The notes under the pieces were generated by a model. The model worked only from the letters and a program-made list of their open reading frames with translations, was not told the origin of the DNA and made no database searches. The position numbers and the translations under genes were made by a program. Below, one piece after another: positions 32,784-41,298 of a stretch of DNA of 64,000 bases. Source of the stretch: Saccharopolyspora soli (GTDB lineage: Bacteria; Actinomycetota; Actinomycetes; Mycobacteriales; Pseudonocardiaceae); the NCBI RefSeq assembly GCF_022678645.1, contig NZ_JALBWV010000013.1, positions 1-64,000 of the forward strand, written 5' to 3'. How positions within the stretch are numbered: the first letter of the stretch is position 1; each line of letters opens with the position of its first letter.

Positions 32784-34298
32784 ATGGGGTTCGAATCGAT
32801 CCTGACCGGGTTCGAGGTCGTCTTCGCGCCGGAGAACCTGCTGTACGTGTTCCTGGGCGTGCTGATCGGCACCGTCATCGGCGTTCTGCCGGGGCTGGGG
32901 CCGACCGCGACCATCGCGCTGCTGCTGCCGCTGACCTACGGCATCGAGCCGGAGTCGGCGGTCATCATGCTCGCCGGGATCTACTACGGCTCGATGTACG
33001 GCGGGACCATCACCTCGGTGCTGCTGCAACTGCCCGGCGAAGCCGCGTCGGTGGTCACCACCTTCGACGGGTACCAGATGGCCAAGCAGGGCCGGGCCGG
33101 TCCCGCGTTGGGCATCTCGGCCATCGGGTCGTTCATCGGCGGAACCGCGGCGGTGATCGGGTTGACGCTGTTCGCCCCGCTGCTCGCGTCCTTCGCGGTC
33201 CGGTTCGGCCCACCGGAGTACACCGCGCTCACCGTGCTGGGCATCCTGCTGGTCACCTACCTGGGCACCAAGTCGGTGCCCAAGAGCCTGGTGGCCGCCG
33301 CGCTCGGCTTGTTGCTGGCCGCCATCGGGCAGGATCCGATCGAGGGCACCGCGCGGTTCACGCTGGGCATGACCGACCTGTTGGACGGGTTGGACTTCGT
33401 CGCGATCGCGATGGGCCTCTTCGGCGTCGGCGAGGTGCTCTACAACCTCGAACGCGGCACCGGAGGCTCGATGGTCACCGAGAAGATCGGCCGGTTGTGG
33501 CCGACGATGCGGGACTGGGCGGCGTCGCGGGGCGCGATCCTGCGCGGTTCGGTCCTGGGCTTCGTCATCGGCGTGCTGCCCGGTGGCGGCGGTGTGGTTT
33601 CCTCGCTGGCCTCATACGCCTTGGAGAAGCGGCGGTCGCGGCATCCCGAACAGTTCGGCACCGGCGCCATCGAAGGTGTCGCGGGTCCGGAGACGGCGAA
33701 CAACGCCTCGTCGGCGTCGGCGTTCATCCCGTTGCTGACCCTCGGCATTCCGTCGAACGTGGTGCTGGCGTTGATCTACGGTGCGCTGCTGATGCAGAAC
33801 ATCACGCCCGGACCGCAGCTGGTGTCGCAGCACCCGGAGATCTTCTGGGGCGTGATCGCCTCGATGTACCTGGGCAACTTGATCCTGCTGGTGCTCAACC
33901 TGCCGCTGGTCGGGGTGTTCGTGCAGTTGCTGCGGTTGCGGGTCGGGATCCTCGGCGCGATCGCGGTGATGGTCACGATGGTCGGCGTTTTCAGCATCAA
34001 CAACGACATCTTCGACATGTGGGTCGTGCTGGTGTTCGGGGTGCTGGGCTACCTGATGCGCAAGTCCGGTTTCGAGCCGGGTCCGCTGGTGCTGGCCTTC
34101 GTTCTCGGCGCGATCATGGAACGCTCGTTCCGGCAGTCGATGCTGCTGTCCAACGGCGACCTCGGCATCTTCGTGACCCGGCCCATCTCCGGCACGATCG
34201 TGCTGATCGCGCTGGCGCTGATCGCCTTCTCGACCTACCGATTCGTGCGCGCCCGCCGCAGGACGCCCGAACCCAGCGCGGAGAACATCACCCGCTGA
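32784..34298 (+). CDS. TTT transporter large membrane subunit (TctA)
   Basis: The 504-residue protein matches TctA length and motifs: [61 protein letters not shown], and [27 protein letters not shown]. It forms the translocation channel with about 12 helices and, with TctC and TctB, imports a carboxylate (or sulfonated carboxylate) using an ion gradient. It closes the three-gene operon. A sensor kinase gene follows 25 bp later, which may be a separate unit. Confidence 0.95.
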   Translation: MGFESILTGFEVVFAPENLLYVFLGVLIGTVIGVLPGLGPTATIALLLPLTYGIEPESAVIMLAGIYYGSMYGGTITSVLLQLPGEAASVVTTFDGYQMAKQGRAGPALGISAIGSFIGGTAAVIGLTLFAPLLASFAVRFGPPEYTALTVLGILLVTYLGTKSVPKSLVAAALGLLLAAIGQDPIEGTARFTLGMTDLLDGLDFVAIAMGLFGVGEVLYNLERGTGGSMVTEKIGRLWPTMRDWAASRGAILRGSVLGFVIGVLPGGGGVVSSLASYALEKRRSRHPEQFGTGAIEGVAGPETANNASSASAFIPLLTLGIPSNVVLALIYGALLMQNITPGPQLVSQHPEIFWGVIASMYLGNLILLVLNLPLVGVFVQLLRLRVGILGAIAVMVTMVGVFSINNDIFDMWVVLVFGVLGYLMRKSGFEPGPLVLAFVLGAIMERSFRQSMLLSNGDLGIFVTRPISGTIVLIALALIAFSTYRFVRARRRTPEPSAENITR

Positions 34299-34323
34299 CC
34301 ACACCCTCTCGTAGGCTGGGGGC

Positions 34324-35910
34324 GTGTCGGAGAGCGGGAGTCGGTTCGCGGATCGGCTTCGCCTGTTCTTCGCGCAAGTGCGGCCGCCGACCCGCCGCGC
34401 GACCGTCGTCGACGGTGCGCTGCTCGTGGCAGCGCTGGTGGTCTCGGTGGGCGGCGCGATCGCGTATCCGGTTTCGGCACCTGAACCGTGGCTTCCGGTC
34501 AAGCTCGCCGCGCCGGTCGTCCTAACGACGATGGCGGTGGTGCTGCGTCGTCGCTTCCCGGTCGTGAGCGTGCTGTCAGCCGCAGTGGCCGCCGCGCTGC
34601 TTCCTCCTGCACTGCCCCTGCTCATCGGCATGAGCTACGCGGCCGGTTATCGAGTCGCGCGGGTCGAGAACGCCCTTGCTGGACTGGCGCTCGCTGCGGT
34701 GCTCTACCCGTTGACCAGTTGGCTCGCCTACGGAACCGCCTACCTCAGCAGCGACGCCAGAACCGGCCTGTACCTCTTCCTCTGGTTGGGCATGACCGTG
34801 CTGCTGGGGCGGTATCGGCGCCAGCGCAGAGATCTCGCGGTGGGCGGGTGGGAACGCGCCGAACAGCTCGAATCCGAGCGGGCCTTGGTCGCGGAGCAGG
34901 CGCGCCACGCCGAGCAGCTGCGAATTGCCCGCGACATGCACGATTCACTCGGCCACGAGCTGAGCCTGATCGCGTTGCAAGCGGGTGCCCTGGAGCTGGA
35001 CAAATCGTTGGACCCGCGGCACCGGGAACTCGCGGGCAAGCTGCGGTCCAACACCTCCACGGCCATGGAACGGCTCCAGGACGTGATCGGGCTGCTGCGG
35101 GAAGACACCGGCTCGGCGACGACCGGCGGGATCGACGAGCTCGTCGAACGCGCGACCGAGGTCGGAGTGGCCGTTGGGCTCCGGCGCGAGGGCGATCCGC
35201 ACCGCGTGCCGTCGGAGGCCGCGGAGGTAGTGCGTCGGGTTGTCCAGGAATCGCTGACCAACGCCCTGAAGCACGCGCCGGGAAGTCCAGTCCACATCAG
35301 ACTCACCTACGGCGGGGACCGGGTCGAGGTCGAGGTGACCAACCCGGCACCGACGCCGCGGGAAGTCCGCTCCGGTGGTCACGGGCTGACCGGGCTCGCG
35401 GAGCGGGTTCGGCTCGCAGGTGGGACGCTGCGAACTGACCACCAGGTCGGCGAATTCCGCCTCACCGCGACGATCCCGCATCGCTCCAGCGGCCCTGCGC
35501 CCGGAGCCGACCGGCCATCGGTGGATCCCGAACGCCGCACCGGCAGCGAGGCATCCACGGCCCTGCGCCGGTTCCGCCGCAGGGTGCGCGCGACGGTGGT
35601 CGGTCCATTGATCGCCGTCGCGTTGGTACCGATGGGGCTGCTGCTGTTCACCAACTACCTCGAAATCCGGGACACATCGATGCCGGCCCCGGACTACGAG
35701 GTGCTTCGGATCGGGATGGCCGAAGCGGCCGTGCGAGCCCGATTGCCTCCCCACGAGTCCCCAGCCGCCGAGCAGTACGATCGGCTGCCCAGACCGACCG
35801 GGGCGAACTGCCTGTACTACGGCCAGCGCATCGGCTTCGGTACCGAAGGTTTCTACCGGCTGTGCTTCTCGTCCGGGAAGCTGATCGCGAAGGATGTCGT
35901 CGAACAGTGA
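34324..35910 (+). CDS. Sensor histidine kinase with C-terminal membrane-anchored extracytoplasmic domain
   Basis: The 528-residue kinase has four to five N-terminal membrane helices, HisKA_3 with RIARDMHDSLGHELSL (His206), and a HATPase domain (ESLTNALKHAPG, then SGGHGLTGLAERVRL). Unlike most relatives it continues past the kinase domain. After a linker (about 387-423) there is another transmembrane helix (TVVGPLIAVALVPMGLLLFT, about 425-445) and an 80-residue outer domain with IGMAEAAVRARLPP and two Cys (496, 514). This tail looks somewhat like SmpA/OmlA small domains. The regulator gene overlaps its stop by 4 nt. Confidence 0.9.
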   Translation: MSESGSRFADRLRLFFAQVRPPTRRATVVDGALLVAALVVSVGGAIAYPVSAPEPWLPVKLAAPVVLTTMAVVLRRRFPVVSVLSAAVAAALLPPALPLLIGMSYAAGYRVARVENALAGLALAAVLYPLTSWLAYGTAYLSSDARTGLYLFLWLGMTVLLGRYRRQRRDLAVGGWERAEQLESERALVAEQARHAEQLRIARDMHDSLGHELSLIALQAGALELDKSLDPRHRELAGKLRSNTSTAMERLQDVIGLLREDTGSATTGGIDELVERATEVGVAVGLRREGDPHRVPSEAAEVVRRVVQESLTNALKHAPGSPVHIRLTYGGDRVEVEVTNPAPTPREVRSGGHGLTGLAERVRLAGGTLRTDHQVGEFRLTATIPHRSSGPAPGADRPSVDPERRTGSEASTALRRFRRRVRATVVGPLIAVALVPMGLLLFTNYLEIRDTSMPAPDYEVLRIGMAEAAVRARLPPHESPAAEQYDRLPRPTGANCLYYGQRIGFGTEGFYRLCFSSGKLIAKDVVEQ

Positions 35911-36563
35911 TCCGAGTGGTGGTCGCGGATGACGAGGCGCTGATCCGGGCGGGTATCCAGGCGGTGCTAGGCAACGACGACGACATCGAGGTGGTGGGTG
36001 ACGCGGCCGATGGCCGTCAGGCCGTCGAGCTCGTGCTGCGCCACCGCCCGCAGGTCGCCGTCCTGGACATCCAGATGCCGGAGCTCGACGGGATCGCCAC
36101 CACCGCCGAGGTGCTCCGGCTGGCGCCAGCGACAGCCGTGGTCATCTTGACCACCTTCGGCGACGACGAGTACATCGCCGGAGCTCTTGCCGCCGGTGCA
36201 ACCGGATTCGTGCTGAAAGCCGGTGATCCGCGGGAACTGCTGCAGGCGGTCCGGGCGGTGACCGACGGAGCGGCGTTCCTCTCGCCGCGCATCGCCCACC
36301 GGGTCATCAAGAAGCTCACCGCGACCGATCAGCCCCGCCACCGCAGAGCGGCCGAGCAGATCGCGGAACTGTCCGATCGGGACCGGGATGTGCTGGCCCT
36401 GCTCGGGCGCGGACTGCCGAACGCGGCCATCGCCGCCGAGCTGAACCTGACCGAGGGCACGGTGAAGGTCTACGTCAGCTCGTTGCTAGCCAAGCTCGGG
36501 GTCGAAAACCGGGTCCGGGCCGCAATCCTGGCGTACGAAGCCGGACTGGTCGAACAGGGCTGA
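35907..36563 (+). CDS. NarL/FixJ-family response regulator
   Basis: The 218-residue protein has a receiver domain (VVVADDEALIRAGI; Asp53 in VAVLDIQMPELDG; LKAGDPRELL) and a LuxR helix-turn-helix (ELSDRDRDVLALLGRGLPNAAI, then AAELNLTEGTVKVYVSSLLA). GTG at 35907 overlaps the kinase stop (GTGA), so the kinase and regulator are made from one message. A UUCG-loop hairpin follows the stop. Targets unknown. Confidence 0.94.
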   Translation: MIRVVVADDEALIRAGIQAVLGNDDDIEVVGDAADGRQAVELVLRHRPQVAVLDIQMPELDGIATTAEVLRLAPATAVVILTTFGDDEYIAGALAAGATGFVLKAGDPRELLQAVRAVTDGAAFLSPRIAHRVIKKLTATDQPRHRRAAEQIAELSDRDRDVLALLGRGLPNAAIAAELNLTEGTVKVYVSSLLAKLGVENRVRAAILAYEAGLVEQG

Positions 36564-36583
36564 AACTTCCCGATCGGCCAGCC

Positions 36584-36603
36584 CGATTAACTTCGGTTAA
36601 TCG
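36584..36603 (+). terminator. UUCG-tetraloop hairpin after the response regulator
   Basis: CGATTAAC, TTCG, GTTAATCG is a perfect 8-bp stem closed by the extra-stable C(UUCG)G tetraloop, 20 nt after the regulator stop. No U-tract follows. The A/T-rich stem could instead be a protein-binding site. The remainder of 36564-36659 holds no gene. Confidence 0.6.
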
Positions 36604-36659
36604 CGACTGTTGACTTCCACCAATGTTTTCAGGGCTCGGCTCGCTGCTGGAATTTCCGC

Positions 36660-37451
36660 ATGGCAATGGTGAAATCCCAGAATTCAGCCCTACCGGGATC
36701 GGAAATCCGCAGCAGGCGGTTGGCCGGTGCAGCTGCCCTGATCCGGTTCTGCTCCCGCTGGTCGTGGTTCGTGGAACGAGAAATCGGATTCCTGGACGGT
36801 TTCGTGCGGCCGGGCTCGGTGTGCATCGATGCGGGCGCGTCGTACGGGAGCTATTCGCTTCCGCTGGCGCACCGGGTCGGTGTGACCGGACGCGTGCACA
36901 GCGTTGAGCCCATTCCGGTTTCCGCGCGGTTGCTGTCGCGCTTCGCCCGGCTGTGCGGAGCGACGAACGTCGTGGTCCACCGAGCGGCGTTGGGCCGGAC
37001 CGGCGGCACCGGGCACATGAGCCAGCCCCGCCGGTTCGGCGTCGCGGTGAGCACGCGGAGCTTTCTGACCACGGACAGCCGGGGCCGGGGTGCCAACGCG
37101 GGGTTCCCGGCCGAGCGGCTGATCGGCACCCGCGTCACGAGCATCGATCAGATCCGCGACGACCACGGCCTCACCGGGGTTGACTTCATCAAGGCCGACG
37201 TGGAGGGCAACGAACTAGCGGTTCTCGAAGGAGCTCGCGAGACCCTGGCGGCACACCACCCGGTGCTGTTGCTGGAAATAGAACAGCGACACGTCGAGAA
37301 GTACGGCGCCAAGGCCGATGACGTCCCGGCCTGGTTGGCGGACTACGGCTACACCATGTACGTGCTGCGCCGCGACCAGTGGCAGCCAGCCGAGCGAATC
37401 ACCGGAGCTTTTCGCAACTACCTCTTCACAACCGAGGTCGACGCGTCATGA
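36660..37451 (+). CDS. FkbM-family methyltransferase
   Basis: The 263-residue protein has a class I SAM-binding start (VCIDAGASYGSYSLPLA, with VHSVEPIPVSARLLSRFA), the FkbM middle (VVHRAALGRTGG), and the family's TSIDQIRDDHGLTGVDFIKADVEGNELAVLEGA near 160-195, with the IKxDVEG motif. FkbM enzymes O-methylate sugars, polyketides or other small molecules. The ATG of the glycosyltransferase-like gene overlaps its stop (ATGA), so the two are coupled and may decorate a cell-surface glycan. In-frame ATGs at 36660 and 36666 both fit. Confidence 0.9.
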   Translation: MAMVKSQNSALPGSEIRSRRLAGAAALIRFCSRWSWFVEREIGFLDGFVRPGSVCIDAGASYGSYSLPLAHRVGVTGRVHSVEPIPVSARLLSRFARLCGATNVVVHRAALGRTGGTGHMSQPRRFGVAVSTRSFLTTDSRGRGANAGFPAERLIGTRVTSIDQIRDDHGLTGVDFIKADVEGNELAVLEGARETLAAHHPVLLLEIEQRHVEKYGAKADDVPAWLADYGYTMYVLRRDQWQPAERITGAFRNYLFTTEVDAS

Positions 37452-39133
37452 AAACCATGTCGCAGCAGGAGAAGAGCATCCGTCACGAGTCGTCTCGCGC
37501 ACCACGCGCGCTCGTCGGGTTCGCGAAAGGGCCGCTGTTGCTCATCTTCGCCGCCGTGGTGCTGGTGTTGCTGGCGACCAGCGGTCGCTACGGCTACTTC
37601 GCCGACGAGCTCTACGCGTTGGCCGCCGGGCGGAGGTTGGACTGGGGGTACGCGGACCAACCTCCACTGGTTCCGCTGCTGGCGGTTGCCATGGACACGT
37701 TGCTGCCCGGTTCGGTGGTGGCTTTGCGGATTCCGGCGGCGCTGGTGACTGGCGCGGGAGTGTTCGTCGTGGCGCTGTTGGCCCGCGAGTTCGGTGGTGA
37801 CCGTCGTGCGCAGGCGCTCGCGGCTGGCGCGTGGGCTGTCACCGTCCAGTTCGTCAGCGCTGGGCACATGCTCGTGACCTGGGCGTTCGATCCGTTCCTG
37901 TGGGCGGTGATCACGTGGCTGCTGGTGCGCTGGACCAGGCTTCACCACGAGGGCCGAGCAGCGGACGGCCTGCTGTTGTGGGCCGGAGTCGTGACGGCGG
38001 TCGCGTTGCAGGTCAAGTTCCTGATCCCGGCGTTCTGGGCATGCGCGGTCCTTGCGGTGGTCGCGACCGGGCCGCGCGAGCTGCTGCGTCGCCCGATGCT
38101 GTGGTGCGGGGCGGCGACCGCGCTGATCACCACGGTCCCGACGCTGGTCTGGCAGCACACCCACGGGTGGCCGCAACTGCGCATGCCCACCGCCATCGCC
38201 GCCGAGAACTGGTACGGCTGGCTGTTCGTGCCCTTGGCAGTGACTTGCGCTGGCGCGGTCGGTGCGGTCCTCGTCTGCTATGGACTGTGGCACCTCTTGT
38301 CCGCACCGGAACTGCGGGCCTATCGCTACTTGGGTTGGACCGCCCTCGGCGTCACCGCGGTCTTCTTCCTCGCCGAAGGCAGGCCGTATTACGTCGCCGG
38401 GCTGTACGGCCTGCTCTACGCCGTCGCGTCCGTCGGACTGCAGCGCCGTCGGGAAGCTGGGGCCCGACAGCGGTGGGTCGCCTGGCCCGCGTTCGGGGCG
38501 TCGGCGTGCCTGGCGCTCGCGGCGTTGCCGATCTTGCCCGCATCCGCGATCTCGCCGCACGACGTGTTCAGCAGGGGCAGCGTCGGATGGCCCAAGATCA
38601 CCGCGATCGTGGCCGACACCTACCACCGCCTGCCGAGCGATCGCCAACGGACCACGGCCGTCCTCACCCACGACTACTGGTCGGCCGCCGCTCTCGATCG
38701 CTACGGCCCCGAGTTCGGAGTTCCGCGCCCCTACAGCGGGAGCCGGGGGTTCTGGTACCTGGGCCAGCCGCCAGACGACGCCGAGCAGGTCGTCTACCTC
38801 GGCGGCAACGAGCGCTACCTGCGCGCCTTCTTCCACGAGGTCCGGTTGGCGACCACCGTGCACAGCGGCCTGGAGGTCGAGACCTACTACGAGGGCACGC
38901 CCGTCTGGCTCGCCGCTGGCCCGAAGCAACCCTGGCCCCGGCTGTGGCCCCAGCTCAGGCGGTTCGGCATCTTCGACGGTTCCACCGGGTCCGGCAACGA
39001 CGTCCCCGGAGGGGACGGTGCGCGCCACCTGGCGATGTCCCCGGACCGGGCGAATGCGGTGGGCGGCAGCCACGACCGGGTCATGACAGGTGTCGCGGGT
39101 TACCGCCCGGTAGTACCGTGGTGTGACCGGTAA
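37448..39133 (+). CDS. Glycosyltransferase family 39 (PMT/ArnT-like) membrane protein
   Basis: A 561-residue integral membrane protein with about ten helices. It has the GT39/PMT_2 N-terminal signature GYFADELYALAAGRRLDWGYADQPPLVPLL, in which the acidic DE pair in the first outer loop is the presumed catalytic site. LAREFGGDRRAQALAAGAWA and MLVTWAFDPFLWAVITWLLV fit the same family. Such enzymes use polyprenyl-phosphate sugars as donors. A roughly 150-residue soluble tail follows the last helix. Translation is coupled to the FkbM gene. The acceptor is unknown. Confidence 0.9.
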   Translation: MKTMSQQEKSIRHESSRAPRALVGFAKGPLLLIFAAVVLVLLATSGRYGYFADELYALAAGRRLDWGYADQPPLVPLLAVAMDTLLPGSVVALRIPAALVTGAGVFVVALLAREFGGDRRAQALAAGAWAVTVQFVSAGHMLVTWAFDPFLWAVITWLLVRWTRLHHEGRAADGLLLWAGVVTAVALQVKFLIPAFWACAVLAVVATGPRELLRRPMLWCGAATALITTVPTLVWQHTHGWPQLRMPTAIAAENWYGWLFVPLAVTCAGAVGAVLVCYGLWHLLSAPELRAYRYLGWTALGVTAVFFLAEGRPYYVAGLYGLLYAVASVGLQRRREAGARQRWVAWPAFGASACLALAALPILPASAISPHDVFSRGSVGWPKITAIVADTYHRLPSDRQRTTAVLTHDYWSAAALDRYGPEFGVPRPYSGSRGFWYLGQPPDDAEQVVYLGGNERYLRAFFHEVRLATTVHSGLEVETYYEGTPVWLAAGPKQPWPRLWPQLRRFGIFDGSTGSGNDVPGGDGARHLAMSPDRANAVGGSHDRVMTGVAGYRPVVPWCDR

Positions 39134-39152
39134 CACACGCTTGACCGGTAGG
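39101..39152. promoter_or_regulatory. Cluster of CCGGTA/TACCG half-sites before acyl-CoA dehydrogenase
   Basis: TACCGCCCGGTA (39101-39112) is an inverted repeat, and GACCGGTA occurs twice downstream (39125-39132 and 39143-39150, 18 bp apart). The cluster overlaps the 3' end of the GT39 gene and ends just before the GGGGGAAG ribosome site of the acyl-CoA dehydrogenase. It could be a repressor array for that gene. Confidence 0.35.
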
Positions 39153-39160
39153 GGGAAGCG

Positions 39161-41080
39161 ATGACCACATTCGCCAACAGCCACTCGACGCAGGTCGATG
39201 CCCAGCAGGCCCGGCAGGTCGCCGAAGAAGCCCGCGAAACCCGGTGGGACCGGCCGAGTTTCGGCAAGGAGCTGTTCCTCGGCAGGTTGCGGCTCGACCT
39301 GATCGACCCGATGCCCGAGGGCCGGGCCTGCCCCGAAGGCGAGGCGTTCCTCGAACGGCTGCGCGAATTCTGCGAAACCAAGGTCGACACCCACCAGATC
39401 GAGCGCGACGCCTGGATTCCGGACGAGGTGATCAACGGCCTGAAGGACATCGGCGCCTTCGGCATCAAGATCCCCGCCGAGTACGGCGGCCTGGGCCTGC
39501 CCGCGGTCTATTACCACCGGGCGCTGATGCTGGTCGCCACGGCCAACCCGTCGATCGGCGCCCTGCTGTCCGCGCACCAGTCGATCGGCGTACCGCAGCC
39601 GGTGAAGATGTTCGGCACCGAGGAGCAGAAGCGGCGGTTCCTGCCCCGTTGCGTTCGCGAGATCACCGCGTTCCTGCTCACCGAACCGGACGTGGGCAGC
39701 GATCCGGCGCGGCTGGCCACCAGCGCGGTGCCCAGCGAGGACGGCCGGAGCTACACGCTCAACGGGGTCAAGCTCTGGACGACCAACGGGGTGCTGGCCG
39801 ATCTGCTCGTGGTGATGGCGCGGGTGCCGCGCTCCGAGGGGCATCGCGGCGGGGTCACCGCCTTCGTCGTGGAGGCCGATGCCGACGGCATCACCGTGGA
39901 GAACCGGAACTCGTTCCTCGGGCTGCGCGGCATCGAGAACGGCGTGACCCGGCTGCACGACGTGGTCGTGCCCGCGGCCAACCGGATCGGACGCGAGGGC
40001 GACGGCCTCAAGATCGCGTTGACCACATTGAACACCGGACGCCTGTCGCTGCCCGCGATGTGCGCCGCCGCCGCGAAGTGGTGCGTGCTGATCGCCCGCG
40101 AATGGTCGGCGAACCGGGTCCAGTGGGGGCGGCCGATCGGCGAGCACGAGGCGATCTCCGACAAGGTCTCGTTCATCGCCGCCACGGCCTTCGCGCTGGA
40201 AGCGGTGCTCGAAGTCTCCGGGAGGCTGGCCGACGCCGACCGGCACGACATCCGCATCGAAGCGGCGCTGGCCAAGCTCTACGCCTCCGAGCAGTCCTGG
40301 TTGATCGCCGACGAACTGGTGCAGATCCGCGGCGGACGCGGCTACGAGACGGCCGACTCGCTGGCCGCGCGCGGCGAACGCGGGGTGCCCGCCGAGCAGC
40401 TGCTGCGCGATATGCGGATCAACCGGATCTTCGAGGGCTCCAGCGAGATCATGAAGCTGCTGATCGCCCGCGAAGCGGTCGATCAGCACCTGTCGGTGGC
40501 TGGCGACATCATCGACCCGAAGGCCGACCTGTCCCGCAAGGCCCGCGCCGCGGCCCGCGCAGGCGGGTTCTACGCGCGGTGGCTGCCGACGCTGGTCGCG
40601 GGCCGCGGGCAGTTGCCGCGCGGTTTCGGCGAATACGGCCCGCTGGCCGGGCATCTGCGGTTCGTGGAGCGCGCCAGCCGTCGCATCGCGCGGCAGACCT
40701 TCTACGGAATGTCGCGCTGGCAAGGCAAACTGGAACACCGGCAGCTCTTCCTCGGCCGCATCGTGGACATCGGCGCGGAGCTCTACGCGATGAGCGCCAG
40801 TTGCGTGTTCGCCCGCTCGGCAGGCCAGGATCCCTCGGCGGTCGAGCTGGCCGACGCGTTCTGCCGCCAGGCGCGCCGCCGCGTCGAGACGCTGTTCCGG
40901 CAGCTGTGGCACAACACCGACGCCGCCGACCGGGGGCTCGCACGGCAGGTCCTGGACGGCCGGTACTGCTGGCTGGAGGACGGAATCCTGGACACCTCCT
41001 CGCCCGGACCGTGGATCGCCGAGGCGCTCGACGGTCCGTCGCAACGCAGGAACCTCCGGCGGACGGTGCCCCGCGCCTGA
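39161..41080 (+). CDS. Acyl-CoA dehydrogenase with extended C-terminus
   Basis: The 639-residue flavoprotein has the acyl-CoA dehydrogenase core: FGIKIPAEYGGLGLPAVYYHRAL, AFLLTEPDVGSDPARLAT, KLWTTNGVLADLLVVMA, and QIRGGRGYETADSLAARGER...RINRIFEGSSEIMKLLIA, where the catalytic Glu is in the EGSSEI segment. About 170 extra residues after the core resemble the C-terminal domain of very-long-chain enzymes. It would introduce a double bond into an acyl-CoA. The start is ATG at 39161 after GGGGGAAG. It stands alone between the GT39 gene and the TRAP operon. Confidence 0.93.
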   Translation: MTTFANSHSTQVDAQQARQVAEEARETRWDRPSFGKELFLGRLRLDLIDPMPEGRACPEGEAFLERLREFCETKVDTHQIERDAWIPDEVINGLKDIGAFGIKIPAEYGGLGLPAVYYHRALMLVATANPSIGALLSAHQSIGVPQPVKMFGTEEQKRRFLPRCVREITAFLLTEPDVGSDPARLATSAVPSEDGRSYTLNGVKLWTTNGVLADLLVVMARVPRSEGHRGGVTAFVVEADADGITVENRNSFLGLRGIENGVTRLHDVVVPAANRIGREGDGLKIALTTLNTGRLSLPAMCAAAAKWCVLIAREWSANRVQWGRPIGEHEAISDKVSFIAATAFALEAVLEVSGRLADADRHDIRIEAALAKLYASEQSWLIADELVQIRGGRGYETADSLAARGERGVPAEQLLRDMRINRIFEGSSEIMKLLIAREAVDQHLSVAGDIIDPKADLSRKARAAARAGGFYARWLPTLVAGRGQLPRGFGEYGPLAGHLRFVERASRRIARQTFYGMSRWQGKLEHRQLFLGRIVDIGAELYAMSASCVFARSAGQDPSAVELADAFCRQARRRVETLFRQLWHNTDAADRGLARQVLDGRYCWLEDGILDTSSPGPWIAEALDGPSQRRNLRRTVPRA

Positions 41081-41119
41081 CGCCCGGCGGTCCACAGTGC
41101 AGTCCAACGGTCGCCCCTA

Positions 41120-41172
41120 TTGACCCAGCCGAGTGACGGCAGTTACATTCCCGCAGCAAAAATGACTTTTGC
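41120..41172 (+). promoter_or_regulatory. Promoter and start-site inverted repeat for the TRAP operon
   Basis: TTGACC (41120-41125), an 18-nt spacer and TACATT (41144-41149) form a plausible -35/-10 pair. Directly downstream, over the expected start site, GCAAAA, ATGAC, TTTTGC (41156-41172) is a perfect inverted repeat, the usual position for a repressor. The TRAP permease ATG is at 41299; the remaining 41173-41298 leader holds no gene. Confidence 0.5.
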
Positions 41173-41298
41173 ACGGTGAGAGCGGGAGCGGATGGCTGAC
41201 TGGCATCGATTGGGATTCATGGTGCCCCGAGGCGGCTCCGGCCGAACCGCCGTCACGCGCTTGTCTGCCCACCGCCGACGGGGCAGAAGGGCGAGCGA

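Noticed and set aside
37418-41107. Very long open frame (about 1,230 codons) on the minus strand across the GT39 and acyl-CoA dehydrogenase genes
   Set aside because: It is antisense to two clearly recognisable proteins and its translation is low-complexity Arg/Gly/Gln/Asp-rich. High third-position GC removes stops from the opposite strand.
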